Positions 1 through 8,341 of a stretch of 64,000 nt of DNA are shown piece after piece. This DNA comes from Phycisphaerae bacterium. Lineage in GTDB: Bacteria; Planctomycetota; Phycisphaerae; Phycisphaerales; Phycisphaeraceae. The notes beneath the pieces are model-generated. The model ran no database searches. It was not told the DNA's origin and was given only the letters and a program-made list of their open reading frames with translations. Where the stretch lies: the NCBI GenBank assembly GCA_030426385.1, contig JAUHYI010000002.1:100155-164154 (forward strand). The letters are read 5' to 3'. How positions within the stretch are numbered: position 1 is the stretch's first letter; each line of letters starts with the position of its first letter. Position numbers and translations under genes: made by a program.

Positions 1-2
1 TG

Positions 3-566
3 CTTTCCGATCACGGCGAGATGCTTGGCCAACATGGACTGTGGCAAAAAATGTGCCCGTATGACGAAGCGCTACGCGTACCCATGGCGATGTCCTGGCC
101 CGGCGTGATCGATCCCAACACACGCTTGTCGATGGACGCGAGCCTGATCGATGTGACGCCGACTTTGCTGGCCGCGGCGGGTATCGATCCCGCGCCGCTG
201 CAAATGGAAGGCACGAATCTGTTGCCGCATCTGACTGGTTCGACGAGTGAATCAAAACTCGAACCAACATCAGAGGCAGAACCGCGCGACATTTTCTGTC
301 AGTACAACAAAGCTCCGGCCCAAGAAGCATGGCAAGGCGTGGAAAACTGGCGTTGCATCAAACGCGGGCCTTGGAAGTATGTCTATCACGCCGACGGCCA
401 GGTGGAGCTTTTCAAACTCGACCGCGATCCGGGCGAACGGCACAACCTCGCGGGCCAACCCGCTACGAAAAACACGCAGCAGATGCTCGCCGACCGACTC
501 GACGCATGGGGCCAACGCACCGGCGACCCTTTGCTAAGCGACAAAATGGAAACCGCATCATCATGA
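3..566 (+). CDS. Sulfatase, C-terminal part (5' end outside window)
   Basis: This is the C-terminal end of an arylsulfatase-type enzyme that hydrolyses sulfate esters, probably on sulfated glycans. The frame is open from the window edge and begins LSDHGEMLGQHGLWQK, the conserved SDHGE..G.HGLWxK block of the sulfatase alkaline-phosphatase fold. It continues with ALRVPMAMSWPG, the VTPTLLAAAGI block and the usual C-terminal ELFKLDRDPGERHNLA. The active-site CxPSR region lies upstream, outside the window, so the formylglycine class cannot be checked. The TGA stop overlaps the ATG of the next gene (ATGA), so the two are probably co-translated. Confidence 0.93.
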   Translation, partial: LSDHGEMLGQHGLWQKMCPYDEALRVPMAMSWPGVIDPNTRLSMDASLIDVTPTLLAAAGIDPAPLQMEGTNLLPHLTGSTSESKLEPTSEAEPRDIFCQYNKAPAQEAWQGVENWRCIKRGPWKYVYHADGQVELFKLDRDPGERHNLAGQPATKNTQQMLADRLDAWGQRTGDPLLSDKMETASS

Positions 567-1606
567 CGACCAACGCACCGGCCCTTCCGATTGCCACCAC
601 GCCGATCGTGCTCAACGACCAACGCACGATGAACGTCAACGTTTCAACCTGCCCCATGCTCGGCAGGCCACAACTAGAACTGATCAGTCTGTTACGCACC
701 GCATGGACACGCACCGATTACGATTGGCTCGAGTCCATGTGGGGTGACTATGCCGACACGCTCACGATTCATAACGTGATCGGTCGCGTAAACGGCGAAC
801 CGGTCGGCGCGGCCAGCGTATGCCTGGCTCGCGATCAACCCGAGGTCGCCACCATCGGCAATGTGATCACGCATCCATCGTATCGTCGGCTGGGCGTTGC
901 TGAACATCTCGTGAATATCGCGGCTGGTCTGGCGTTCAAATCTGGCTGTCGTGTGATCTATCTAGGCACCACGCCCAAACCGCGTTGCGTCTACGAACGC
1001 TGCGGGTTTCATTGGCACAACGGCAGCGTCATGCGCCGCACCAACAATAGCGACCCACAACCCGAACACGATTTTTTCACACCCGGCCAACCAACCACAT
1101 CGCGCGACGCACAGTGGGGCGACCTGCCTGCGCTAGCATGTTTCGCAGCGCAGCCTATCCAATCGATCACACTCGATTATGCACGCGGCCTGATCAGTGG
1201 CAATCATGTCACCCTGCAACGGTGCGTTTCAAATTTTCCCGTCATCCATGAGGCCGTGCGCAGCCGTGATGGTGTGTTTCGCGTCCTGATCGGTGACGCG
1301 CCCAATCGCATCCTCGGCTTCGGCACGATCACACCCGGCCCATCGCCCGCACAACAACACACGGCACAACTCGATTTTGTCGTGCATGATCACTACGAAG
1401 ACACGGCCCAGTCATTGCTCGAAGAGCTGCTCACCGCCGCCGCCGACCGAGACATCCGCCATCTGGAAATCACGGTAGCTGATCGCGATCATCACAAACA
1501 ACAATGCCTGCAAGCGGCCCATTTCCAGAAAACCAAAACGCATCAGCCCGACCTGTTACTCAAGTCAGGCCCCGAGCCGGTGCAGGTGTGGATCGCAAAA
1601 ATCTAG
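563..1606 (+). CDS. GNAT-family N-acetyltransferase, two-domain
   Basis: The protein has 347 residues. The N-terminal half reads as a GNAT acyl-CoA-dependent acetyltransferase: the stretch VATIGNVITHPSYRRLGVA holds the beta4 strand and the acetyl-CoA pyrophosphate-binding R-R-x-G-x-A loop, followed by YERCGFHW, the usual C-terminal YxxxGF element. The second half (about residues 175-347) has a similar alpha/beta rhythm but no clear CoA loop and may be a degenerate second domain. I chose the ATG at 563 because it overlaps the sulfatase stop; upstream in-frame codons lie inside the sulfatase gene. The substrate is unknown. Coupling to a sulfatase suggests modification of an amino sugar or similar compound, but this is inference. 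Confidence 0.8.
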   Translation: MTTNAPALPIATTPIVLNDQRTMNVNVSTCPMLGRPQLELISLLRTAWTRTDYDWLESMWGDYADTLTIHNVIGRVNGEPVGAASVCLARDQPEVATIGNVITHPSYRRLGVAEHLVNIAAGLAFKSGCRVIYLGTTPKPRCVYERCGFHWHNGSVMRRTNNSDPQPEHDFFTPGQPTTSRDAQWGDLPALACFAAQPIQSITLDYARGLISGNHVTLQRCVSNFPVIHEAVRSRDGVFRVLIGDAPNRILGFGTITPGPSPAQQHTAQLDFVVHDHYEDTAQSLLEELLTAAADRDIRHLEITVADRDHHKQQCLQAAHFQKTKTHQPDLLLKSGPEPVQVWIAKI

Positions 1607-1612
1607 TGCGCT

Positions 1613-2113
1613 TTACTCACCCACCACTTGGAAATGCACCCGACGATCGCGCGGACGCACTGCGTCGAAATCCGCAAAATAAATCAAACCAAACTCACCC
1701 AATTCGATCTGGCCATCAATAATCGGAATGGTTTCCGATCGCCCGATCAGGCACGATCGCAAATGCGCGTCGGTGTTCATGCTCCACACCGCCTGCTCAT
1801 CCAGATTGTTCACCGCGTGATCAAGATGCTCAGGCCCAGGATGCAAATATTGCCCTTCGTGACGACAGGTCGGCATCAATTCCTCCATGCGATTGAGCAT
1901 GTCCTGCAATAAATATTTCGTGCCATCATGCAGCGCGTCGTGTGCTTCTTCTTGAATGATGATGCTACAGGTGGTGTGCTGCGAATAGACATTGATCATG
2001 CCAGCGCGCACACCGGATCGTTCGACCACCTCACGAGCCGTCGCGGTCACATCGTGAAACATCGGCTTGTGCAACGGACTATGAATTTTTTCAGCGTGGT
2101 GATAAACGGTCAT
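1613..2113 (-). CDS. YjbQ/UPF0047-family protein
   Basis: The protein has 166 residues, close to the usual length for the YjbQ (secondary thiamine-phosphate synthase-like) family. Family marks are VYSQHTTCSIIIQE near residues 43-56, the EGQYLHPGPEHLDHAVNN region, HLRSCLIGRSETIPI, and GQIELGEFGLIYFADFD near the C-terminus. Conserved His residues (SQHTTC, HLDHA) are the presumed metal or active-site ligands. Some members have weak thiamine-phosphate synthase activity in vitro, but the cellular role is unsettled. It converges on the acetyltransferase gene with a 6-base gap, so the two share a 3' region. The start is a plain ATG. Confidence 0.9.
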   Translation of the reverse strand: MTVYHHAEKIHSPLHKPMFHDVTATAREVVERSGVRAGMINVYSQHTTCSIIIQEEAHDALHDGTKYLLQDMLNRMEELMPTCRHEGQYLHPGPEHLDHAVNNLDEQAVWSMNTDAHLRSCLIGRSETIPIIDGQIELGEFGLIYFADFDAVRPRDRRVHFQVVGE

Positions 2114-2184
2114 GTGTATTACCCTTTTACTTTGCGTTCCAGATATAAATTTAATCGCAGGTTTTAAACATCACCCACGATGCG

Positions 2185-2883
2185 TTACGAAATCGAATCT
2201 CTCATCGCGTGAATCATCGCTTCCATCACCGCCACCGGGTCCGGCGCTTTGAGAATGCCACTCGATGAACCGGTCGCATCAACACCCAGGGCCATCATCG
2301 CGCTGACATCCTCGGCAGTCTTAATCCCCGCACTGCACATCACAGCGATGTCCGGATTGATCTGTTTGACCCACTGCAATGTATCCCGCACGAACGGCCG
2401 CATCTGATCCATCACGTCGCCGGAACTGCCGATCAAGGCTGGGGGTTCAGCAAGAATAATATTGGGCGCTAGCTGCGCGATCGCGGCGGCTTCTTGCGGT
2501 GAATCGGCACACACCATCGTGGCCAACCCAACCTCATCGGCTCGTTGAATCGTCTGGCTGATTTGCGCCAAGGTGAGCGGGCGTTCGCAATGATTGAGCA
2601 TCACGCCAACCGCCCCAGCTTCCTTGATCGCTTCGGGCAACACCGCACCGGCTCCGCGCCCCACCGTCACCGCATCCATGTGCTGAGCAAACACCAGAAT
2701 GTCGTTCGTCTCCCGAGCTACCGCAGGAATGTCCACGCATTGCGGATCATAAATCACCGTGACGCCCGTTGCCCGACAGATCCGATCTGCTTCACGCGCC
2801 AATTGCACCGCGGCTTGGCCATGCAAATAGCCCTTTAAACCGATTTCAAAAATCGGACGCTTCAATGTTAAACCGTGATACAA
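2185..2883 (-). CDS. Triosephosphate isomerase-like TIM-barrel protein
   Basis: The 232-residue (beta/alpha)8 protein resembles archaeal-type triosephosphate isomerase. Visible marks are EIGLKGYLHG (in place of the N-K substrate-binding motif), the catalytic-His strand ILVFAQHMD, GVMLNHCERP, the catalytic-Glu strand NIILAEPPALIG, CSAGI near residue 182, and GVDATGSSSGIL as the phosphate-binding end. It is shorter than classical TpiA. The start appears to be TTG at 2883, with AAAGG about 8 bases upstream; an internal TTG at 2865 (KRPIFEIG) is the alternative. Its position next to a DeoR-type sugar regulator suggests catabolism of an unusual sugar phosphate rather than core glycolysis (inference). 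Confidence 0.78.
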   Translation of the reverse strand: MYHGLTLKRPIFEIGLKGYLHGQAAVQLAREADRICRATGVTVIYDPQCVDIPAVARETNDILVFAQHMDAVTVGRGAGAVLPEAIKEAGAVGVMLNHCERPLTLAQISQTIQRADEVGLATMVCADSPQEAAAIAQLAPNIILAEPPALIGSSGDVMDQMRPFVRDTLQWVKQINPDIAVMCSAGIKTAEDVSAMMALGVDATGSSSGILKAPDPVAVMEAMIHAMRDSIS

Positions 2884-2961
2884 AACATCAACCTTTCACC
2901 CCAGCTATTTCAGCTATTCACACGAACCCGCAACCCTACCCATGCAACATCACCATGATGT

Positions 2962-3807
2962 CTATTGATCAGCATCAGCCTGTAACACGTTGACCCCTGC
3001 CCGCTCCAACTTGCGACGCAACTTGCGATCCAGGCCCGCATCCGTAATCAGCGCTTCCCATTTCGCGACTTGACCAAAACGAATCAACTCGGTTTGGCCG
3101 ATCTTTGTGTGGTCGGCCACCGCGTAAACTTTTTTCACCGCCTGAGGCATTCGTCGCAACAACTGACCCAGCTCAGGCGAACGGTTATAGATGTTCCCTT
3201 TCTCATCCACCGCGTCGGCACCGATAAACGCCATGTCCGCTTGCAACATTTCCAAACAGTATTCCGTGAACACACCCACCAGGTCAGGCGAATCTTTACG
3301 CAAGGCACCGCCCAACAAAATCACTTCGGTATCACGACTGCCATACAACACCGACGCGATCGGCAATGATGTCGTGGCCACGGTCACTCCCGGCACATCA
3401 CGCAGCGCTCGCGCGATCGCCAACGTCGTTGTTCCCGAATCGAGTAACACCGATTGGCCCGGCTTCACCAATGTGGCCGCTAACCGCGCGACCTGTTCCT
3501 TCTCACGTGGACAACGATCCGTGCGTTCCAAAAATCGAAATTCAAAACTCACATGATCCGCCAGAACCGCTCCGCCATGCGTGCGAACGATCTGCCCCGT
3601 CGCGGTCAATTCCTGCAAATCACGACGGATGGTCATGCCACTGACCCCGAAATATTCAGCCAGAGCATCCACCGAATATTCAGGCTGATCAGCCAACAAA
3701 CGTAACACCTGTTCACGGCGAACATCCGGGCTGAGGGCTCCGGATACTGCCGACGCCGAGGAATTATCCAAATCGGGCTCGAGATTGGGATTTGCTGAAA
3801 TGTTCAT
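2962..3807 (-). CDS. DeoR/GlpR-family transcriptional regulator
   Basis: The protein has 281 residues. After an acidic N-terminal tail of about 28 residues comes a DeoR winged helix (REQVLRLLADQPEYSVDALA, then VSGMTIRRDLQELTATGQI and RTHGGAVL). The C-terminal sugar-phosphate sensor has the family marks LLDSGTTTLAIARAL, TTSLPIASVL, LLGGALRKDSPDLVG, FIGADAV and YAVADHTKIGQ. Such repressors sense phosphorylated sugars. The TIM-like isomerase lies 78 bases downstream on the same strand and is the likely target. No Shine-Dalgarno motif precedes the ATG. The start region lies in an AT-rich palindrome that may be its own operator. Confidence 0.93.
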   Translation of the reverse strand: MNISANPNLEPDLDNSSASAVSGALSPDVRREQVLRLLADQPEYSVDALAEYFGVSGMTIRRDLQELTATGQIVRTHGGAVLADHVSFEFRFLERTDRCPREKEQVARLAATLVKPGQSVLLDSGTTTLAIARALRDVPGVTVATTSLPIASVLYGSRDTEVILLGGALRKDSPDLVGVFTEYCLEMLQADMAFIGADAVDEKGNIYNRSPELGQLLRRMPQAVKKVYAVADHTKIGQTELIRFGQVAKWEALITDAGLDRKLRRKLERAGVNVLQADADQ

Positions 3808-3836
3808 AATTGTTTATATATAACATTTGTAAACAT
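3800..3836. promoter_or_regulatory. AT-rich imperfect palindrome, possible DeoR operator
   Basis: The stretch holds TGTTCAT (3801) and TGTTTAT (3811) ten bases apart, followed by the inverted halves ATAACA and GTAAACAT. It covers the start codon of the DeoR gene and lies in the 130-base gap to the divergent gene at 3938. DeoR-family sites are often such AT-rich repeats, so autoregulation is plausible but unproven. Confidence 0.4.
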
Positions 3837-3937
3837 TGCAACCCCGGCACACTCAAACCTGTTCCACACGCCCATCGTGCCCCGCCATCCACGCCCACAC
3901 CCCAATCAATTCCCCACCCAACGCCCGGAGAACGCGC

Positions 3938-4369
3938 ATGTCTGCCCCTGATTTTTATTTCGGTGTCAACGTCGTCTTCCAACACATCCACGATCATTTC
4001 GGCAAAGCCACGTTGATCGATTACTGGCAAAACCTCGGCCGAGATTATTACCACGAACGCAACATGCGCTGGCAAGCGGGTGGCATCCCAACCATCGCCG
4101 ACGATTGGCGTGACTACTTTGATCGCGAACCCAATGCCGACGTCGACGTCACCACCACCGACGACGCTGTCACCCTCGACATTCACGTCTGCCCAGCGAT
4201 CCATCACTTGCGCCAGCACAATCGCGACATCGTGCCCTACTACTGCGAACACTGCGACCATGTCTGCGGTGCACAAGCCCAGGCCGCAGGCTTCCGATTT
4301 GAACGCACCGGCGGGATGGGCGCATGCCAACAACGGTTCGTCAAAATTTCTGTCACAGGAGGTGCCTGA
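3938..4369 (+). CDS. Cys/His-rich protein of unknown function
   Basis: The protein has 143 residues and starts MSAPDFYFG. The ATG at 3938 has CGGAG seven bases upstream; in-frame codons further upstream encode low-complexity sequence and are unlikely. The middle holds CPAIHHL, then YYCEHCDHVCGAQ, then FRFERTGGMGACQQRF. The order CP...YC-x2-C...RTG...G-x-C faintly recalls L-2-amino-thiazoline-4-carboxylic acid hydrolase-like domains, which carry the same CP and ERTG landmarks. That is a weak hand match. The same pattern recurs in the N-terminal half of the next gene, so the two are probably paralogous. The TGA overlaps the next ATG by one base. I do not know the function. Confidence 0.7.
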   Translation: MSAPDFYFGVNVVFQHIHDHFGKATLIDYWQNLGRDYYHERNMRWQAGGIPTIADDWRDYFDREPNADVDVTTTDDAVTLDIHVCPAIHHLRQHNRDIVPYYCEHCDHVCGAQAQAAGFRFERTGGMGACQQRFVKISVTGGA

Positions 4370-5535
4370 TGTTAGGTTGCCAGGATTTTTGCGGGTATTA
4401 CGACTGGTCGTTCGGTTACGTGCGCAAACATAAAGACATCGACGCCGTTCACAAATTGTGGGCGGATATCAGTATTGCCCAACAGCATTACACCGATGCC
4501 GGAATGACCGACGGTTTGCGCGGCCTGTATGACACATGGTGCGGCACCGCCGTCGACGAACATTTCGATTGGTCGTTCACCCTCGACGAAGCGGGCAACA
4601 CCTTGCGTTGGGATATGAAGCAATGCCCCAGCAAAGGATTTTTGATCGACAACGATTTGCATAGCGACGAGGATTATTGCGACCATTGCATGGGCTGGAT
4701 TATTCCCGTGGCCGATCAGATCGGCGCCGAAGTTGTCGCGCATGAACACAATCATGCCGGGCAATGCTGGGGACACCTGCGCATGAAAGGCCAGCCCTCG
4801 AAAGCGTTCGAAGGCCACGCCGACGACATTACCGCCGATCCACTTTGGCAACGCGGCCACATCGATCGCTGGGAAAACGACGTAAAACTTCCGGTAATTC
4901 CCGAAGCCAGCCCCGCTAATGATGCGGTCGATGTCATCCGCCACTGGTTTGCCGATGTCAAAGCCATCACCGTGCTCGGACAAGGCCCCGGCGCGACCGA
5001 CCACTGGACCGCTCAACACACCACCGATTCAGTCATCGTCACCGATGCCACCTATGCCACAAAAGATGTCTATGCAGATTCACCTTGTGCCATAGTAATC
5101 GGCGACCAGTCGCAAGTGTTGGCCGAAGTGAGCGAACGTTTTCATGCCACACCACCCGACCAGCGCCCATTACTGATGCACACGTATTTACCCGGCGAAG
5201 CCATGCTCCCGTTTGCCCAATACAACTTACCCAGACCCGTGCCCTTGCTGCCGATTTTATTACGCGAACAACTCTACGAACACATTCCACACACGCCTCA
5301 CCCCACTGCCATCGTGTTCGCTTTGTTGTTAGCTGCAGCCCTGAACAAACCCACCATCGCCGCAGGACTCGATTGGCAAGAACACCTGCACGACAATACC
5401 CCTGCCCACAAAAAGCACTCGGTGGATTCCGCCTCGCCAACCACCCCACCAAGCACGCATAGCCAAGCTTGCGAACGCCTACACATCCAACGAGCCACCG
5501 CCCGCCTGCGCGATCGCCTGCAAATTCATCCCTGA
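4369..5535 (+). CDS. Two-domain protein: Cys/His-rich N-domain plus Rossmann-like C-domain
   Basis: The protein has 388 residues and starts MLGCQDFCGYY; AGGAGG lies six bases upstream of the ATG at 4369. Residues 1-165 resemble the preceding protein: CPSKGFLI, DYCDHCMGW, then HEHNHAGQCWGHLRMKG, the same CP...YC-x-HC...G-x-C order. Residues from about 190 change style: a beta strand ending in LGQGPGA, then DSVIVTDATYATKDVY, CAIVIGD, LLMHTYLPGEAMLPFA and PTAIVFALLLAAALNKPTIAAGLDW. This resembles the nucleotide-binding fold of DUF115/sialyltransferase-like proteins, but only loosely. The last 40 residues are low-complexity. It is translationally coupled to the upstream paralogue. Function unknown. 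Confidence 0.7.
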   Translation: MLGCQDFCGYYDWSFGYVRKHKDIDAVHKLWADISIAQQHYTDAGMTDGLRGLYDTWCGTAVDEHFDWSFTLDEAGNTLRWDMKQCPSKGFLIDNDLHSDEDYCDHCMGWIIPVADQIGAEVVAHEHNHAGQCWGHLRMKGQPSKAFEGHADDITADPLWQRGHIDRWENDVKLPVIPEASPANDAVDVIRHWFADVKAITVLGQGPGATDHWTAQHTTDSVIVTDATYATKDVYADSPCAIVIGDQSQVLAEVSERFHATPPDQRPLLMHTYLPGEAMLPFAQYNLPRPVPLLPILLREQLYEHIPHTPHPTAIVFALLLAAALNKPTIAAGLDWQEHLHDNTPAHKKHSVDSASPTTPPSTHSQACERLHIQRATARLRDRLQIHP

Positions 5536-5932
5536 CCACTCCCCCACACCAACTCCACCGTACCCCATCGCACCATTCGCAATTTCACAAAACATGCCGA
5601 TGCAAAATCTCAACACCATCACCAAACGCATCACCATCAACAAATAGAGCCGCAATGATTTTCGATGCGCCTCGAGTGCAATACCCTCATCGCCCCACCC
5701 CCCACACCCCACACCCAATACGCCACAATATTACGATGCCACGACACACGCGTTTCACAACCGCCGCCACTCACAACAACCGGCCGACACTCAGCCAATC
5801 CGCAACCCCCATAGCAAAACAGTAACCCACCACGCCGTAGCCAAATTCTCCCGCCCAGCCCCATAAAATCTCCGACAAAACCCAGCGAATTGCGAAGATA
5901 TGCAACCCCACGCTACAATGTGCGATCGAGTT
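5536..5932. other. Gene-free C-rich spacer
   Basis: I see no convincing gene here. The stretch is C-rich and low in complexity (many CCCCA and CACCC runs around 5690-5715). It ends at the tRNA-Gly gene, whose promoter should lie in the last 60 bases, but I cannot point to clear boxes. Confidence 0.6.
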
Positions 5933-6005
5933 GCGGGCGTAACTCAATTGGTAGAGTGTCAGCCTTCCAAGCTGAATGTTGCCGGTTCGACCCCGGTCGC
6001 CCGCT
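5933..6005 (+). tRNA. tRNA-Gly (anticodon TCC)
   Basis: It folds as a full cloverleaf of 73 bases. The acceptor GCGGGCG (5933-5939) pairs with CGCCCGC (5998-6004) and T follows as discriminator. The anticodon arm is TCAGC-CTTCCAA-GCTGA with anticodon TCC. The T arm is GCCGG-TTCGACC-CCGGT. CCA is not encoded. Its 3' two thirds serve as the attachment site of the element that follows, so the gene stays complete on the left side of the insertion. Confidence 0.96.
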
Positions 6006-6007
6006 TT
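5959..6007 (+). repeat. attL: 49-bp direct repeat (tRNA-Gly 3' part)
   Basis: The 49 bases from TCAGCCTTCC to GTCGCCCGCTTT are identical to 37278-37326. They start in the anticodon arm of tRNA-Gly and run two bases past its end. Flanking bases differ on both sides (G versus T before, G versus T after). This is the usual form of a tyrosine-recombinase site in a tRNA gene. Confidence 0.93.
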
Positions 6008-6054
6008 GATTTGACAAGGGTTTACGGCGTTTTCTGTTTTGCCTGATTCGACCC

Positions 6055-6072
6055 GTGCTACCTCTGTGCTAC
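6055..6072 (+). promoter_or_regulatory. Possible left arm-type integrase site
   Basis: GTGCTACCTCTGTGCTAC lies 48 bases inside attL and is matched at 17 of 18 positions by 37144-37161 near attR. Each copy is itself a pair of GTGCTAC heptamers 11 bases apart. Short direct repeats at both ends of an element, near the core, are what arm-binding sites of a tyrosine integrase look like. Confidence 0.45.
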
Positions 6073-6214
6073 TGTGCCGCGGAGGTTTTCTTCCCAAACT
6101 CGTTTTTTTCGCCGAGTGTTGCCGGCTTAATTGACGGCCAACCGGGGCATGTTTCGCCCTTGCCATCGCCTTCAACGGCATCGAAAGCATGCCTGCGAGG
6201 CTCGACCACACATG

Positions 6215-8341
6215 TTACACCTCCGTGTCGATCAGATTTCGCCGCACTGAACGCGCAACATCAGTAGCAAGGCGCTCAGCCACAGCATCAAGCTGTCGAT
6301 TCTCCGCAGGCGTTAGCGTCGATGGCGGCATACGACGGATCGATGCGATGACCTTGGCGGCCGCCGCCCTCACCGATGGATCAGCGTGCCCCGCCTGGGT
6401 GCTGGCGACCGCTAATGCTGAACCTGCCAGCGCCAAGTCTGCTACATCCTGACTCCGGTAGGCGAGTACTTGGAGGGCGACATCTGCAACTTCAATGGCT
6501 GGATCGGCGGCACGAATCAGGACGACTCGGAGGAGGTCGCAGGAAACTGATATGGCTCGATTCACGGCCACACAGGCGTCACGCCGTACGGCTGGATTAG
6601 GATCGTCGAGTGCGGCGCGAAACAGGCTCTCAAGATCAAGGCCCTCAACAATCTCGGCTTGTGACGCGGCAACTCCGAGTGCAATTAAGGCTTCGCCACG
6701 TACTTCCTGCGGCCAGCCGCTGGCACTACCCATCCGAAACGGGTTCAGTGGGTGCTCTTCTTCAGCCGCATTAATAAGTGGGTGACCGTCCACGCGATGG
6801 TCGGCGGCGTACGTCGCATAGAGCTGTGTTGCTCTGCGGCCTGTCTCGAGACCAACATTTTCGATCAGCAACGTGGTGCAATGGATCATCCGCGACCTGT
6901 TGGTGTTAGCGTTACGAGGATGTTCGATCAAATCCAACATTCGGCCAACGATCCCGTCGATTTGGTCTTGTTGTAAGCGATCTTTGAGAGCGAAGATCAA
7001 CAACAATACATTGATGTCCTGGCCCATGGAAATACCTCCGGCGGAAATCTGGCTATCCAATAGTCCGTGAGCTTGACCCATGTATGTCTCAAAATCATCT
7101 CGAGGTATCTCGACATCAAAGCGGTGGCCCAATCGTGCCAAGTGTGGTGAGACGACTTCGCCTGATGGAAATAACGTATTGCGAATTTGATCACGTAACA
7201 CAGGTCGCTGCGCGTATATCTTAGCAAGCAGATGCGCTGCAAATTCAAAATCGTTCTCTAGTGGCGGCTTAGCACAAGGAACCACGACATCAACTACACG
7301 AGCAGCAAGGGATTCCGAGTGGTGTACACCAGTCTCAAAAAGTACTCGATGAATCCACTGTTTTCGGAAAGGCACATAATCCCAATCCGGGTGGTTTAAT
7401 GCATCTTCAGCAAGTAGGTTCGCCGCATCCCTCGACAACGCCGGAGCAACCGCATATGACAATTTCCATGCGGCATCAAACATGGGTTTGGTGCGAAACC
7501 CGCTATTGCTCTGACATCGATAGCTCCGGCAGAGGCTCGACCATTCGTCGGCAGCACGATCCGGTACTGCATCATCCAAACCTGCAACGAATTTAAATGC
7601 CATGAGGCGATGGCGTTGCAGATTCGCCTTCCGCTTGAGCATCTTGAGTGCGATTCCGATCACATCTGGATCGTTCCGAGCAACGAGATGACGCACTATC
7701 CTGTCAACTACGCCATCGTCTTCCGATATACATGCATAGAAGGTTGCCTGCGACACGTCACCTAACTGCAAGACCGCCCCGCTTAATCGACCAGCCGCCT
7801 GCTTCCACGCGGACCAGTCGTAGGTGTTGAACGCATCGTAAAACGCCGAGGTGTAGATCGGCAATGCGTCGTAAAGTTTCCCATTAGCTGCCGCGCGGTC
7901 GGCGTTGAGTAATTTCGAGGGATCGCCACTCTCGAAGCCTACGGATGCGCGGCGGTCGACTAAAGAGTTGTGTCGCTCCATTTCGGCCTGTGACGGAAAA
8001 TCGCCGCAGTCGGTCGCGACAATCGTTCGGTTGTAGTCGATGACTTCTCGCAAATTCGTAGCGAATTGATCGACCAAGGGGAAGACGTCATCCTCGAGAG
8101 TCCGTAGTGCTTCTTCACTTTGACCGTCCAGATGTAACAGATGCGTTGTCGCACAGCCCAAGTGTACTCGGTCGATCGGGTCTGGTTCATGGGATGTTTC
8201 ATTCAGACGAGAGAGGGCTGAGGTGATCGATCCGTTGAAGGCGAAAAGGTAGGCATCAGCCACGCATTGCCGTGTGATGGGGTTCGGTCGTGCACTTTCT
8301 CTGCCAGTGTGGCGGCTGCCAGCATGTGTCGAGCTAGGCAT
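6215..8341 (-). CDS. HEAT/TPR-like repeat protein paired with HD protein
   Basis: The protein has 708 residues and begins MPSSTHAGSRHT. I chose the ATG at 8341 because GGAGG lies nine bases upstream and the gene then overlaps the upstream HD gene by only eight bases; 41 further in-frame codons lie wholly inside that gene. The N-terminal part (about 20-120) looks like TPR helices (ADAYLFAFNGSITSALSRLNE). The C-terminal 150 residues read as HEAT-type helical repeats (LFRAALDDPNPAVRRDACVAVNRAI; DPSVRAAAAKVIASIRR). I see no catalytic motif, so it probably serves as scaffold or sensor for its partner. The tight overlap implies co-translation with the HD protein. I do not recognise a named family. 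Confidence 0.82.
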   Translation of the reverse strand: MPSSTHAGSRHTGRESARPNPITRQCVADAYLFAFNGSITSALSRLNETSHEPDPIDRVHLGCATTHLLHLDGQSEEALRTLEDDVFPLVDQFATNLREVIDYNRTIVATDCGDFPSQAEMERHNSLVDRRASVGFESGDPSKLLNADRAAANGKLYDALPIYTSAFYDAFNTYDWSAWKQAAGRLSGAVLQLGDVSQATFYACISEDDGVVDRIVRHLVARNDPDVIGIALKMLKRKANLQRHRLMAFKFVAGLDDAVPDRAADEWSSLCRSYRCQSNSGFRTKPMFDAAWKLSYAVAPALSRDAANLLAEDALNHPDWDYVPFRKQWIHRVLFETGVHHSESLAARVVDVVVPCAKPPLENDFEFAAHLLAKIYAQRPVLRDQIRNTLFPSGEVVSPHLARLGHRFDVEIPRDDFETYMGQAHGLLDSQISAGGISMGQDINVLLLIFALKDRLQQDQIDGIVGRMLDLIEHPRNANTNRSRMIHCTTLLIENVGLETGRRATQLYATYAADHRVDGHPLINAAEEEHPLNPFRMGSASGWPQEVRGEALIALGVAASQAEIVEGLDLESLFRAALDDPNPAVRRDACVAVNRAISVSCDLLRVVLIRAADPAIEVADVALQVLAYRSQDVADLALAGSALAVASTQAGHADPSVRAAAAKVIASIRRMPPSTLTPAENRQLDAVAERLATDVARSVRRNLIDTEV

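Noticed and set aside
3764..4333. A minus-strand frame opposite the Cys/His-rich gene
   Set aside because: It overlaps both the DeoR start and the plus gene, which has a proper ribosome site and paralogue support.
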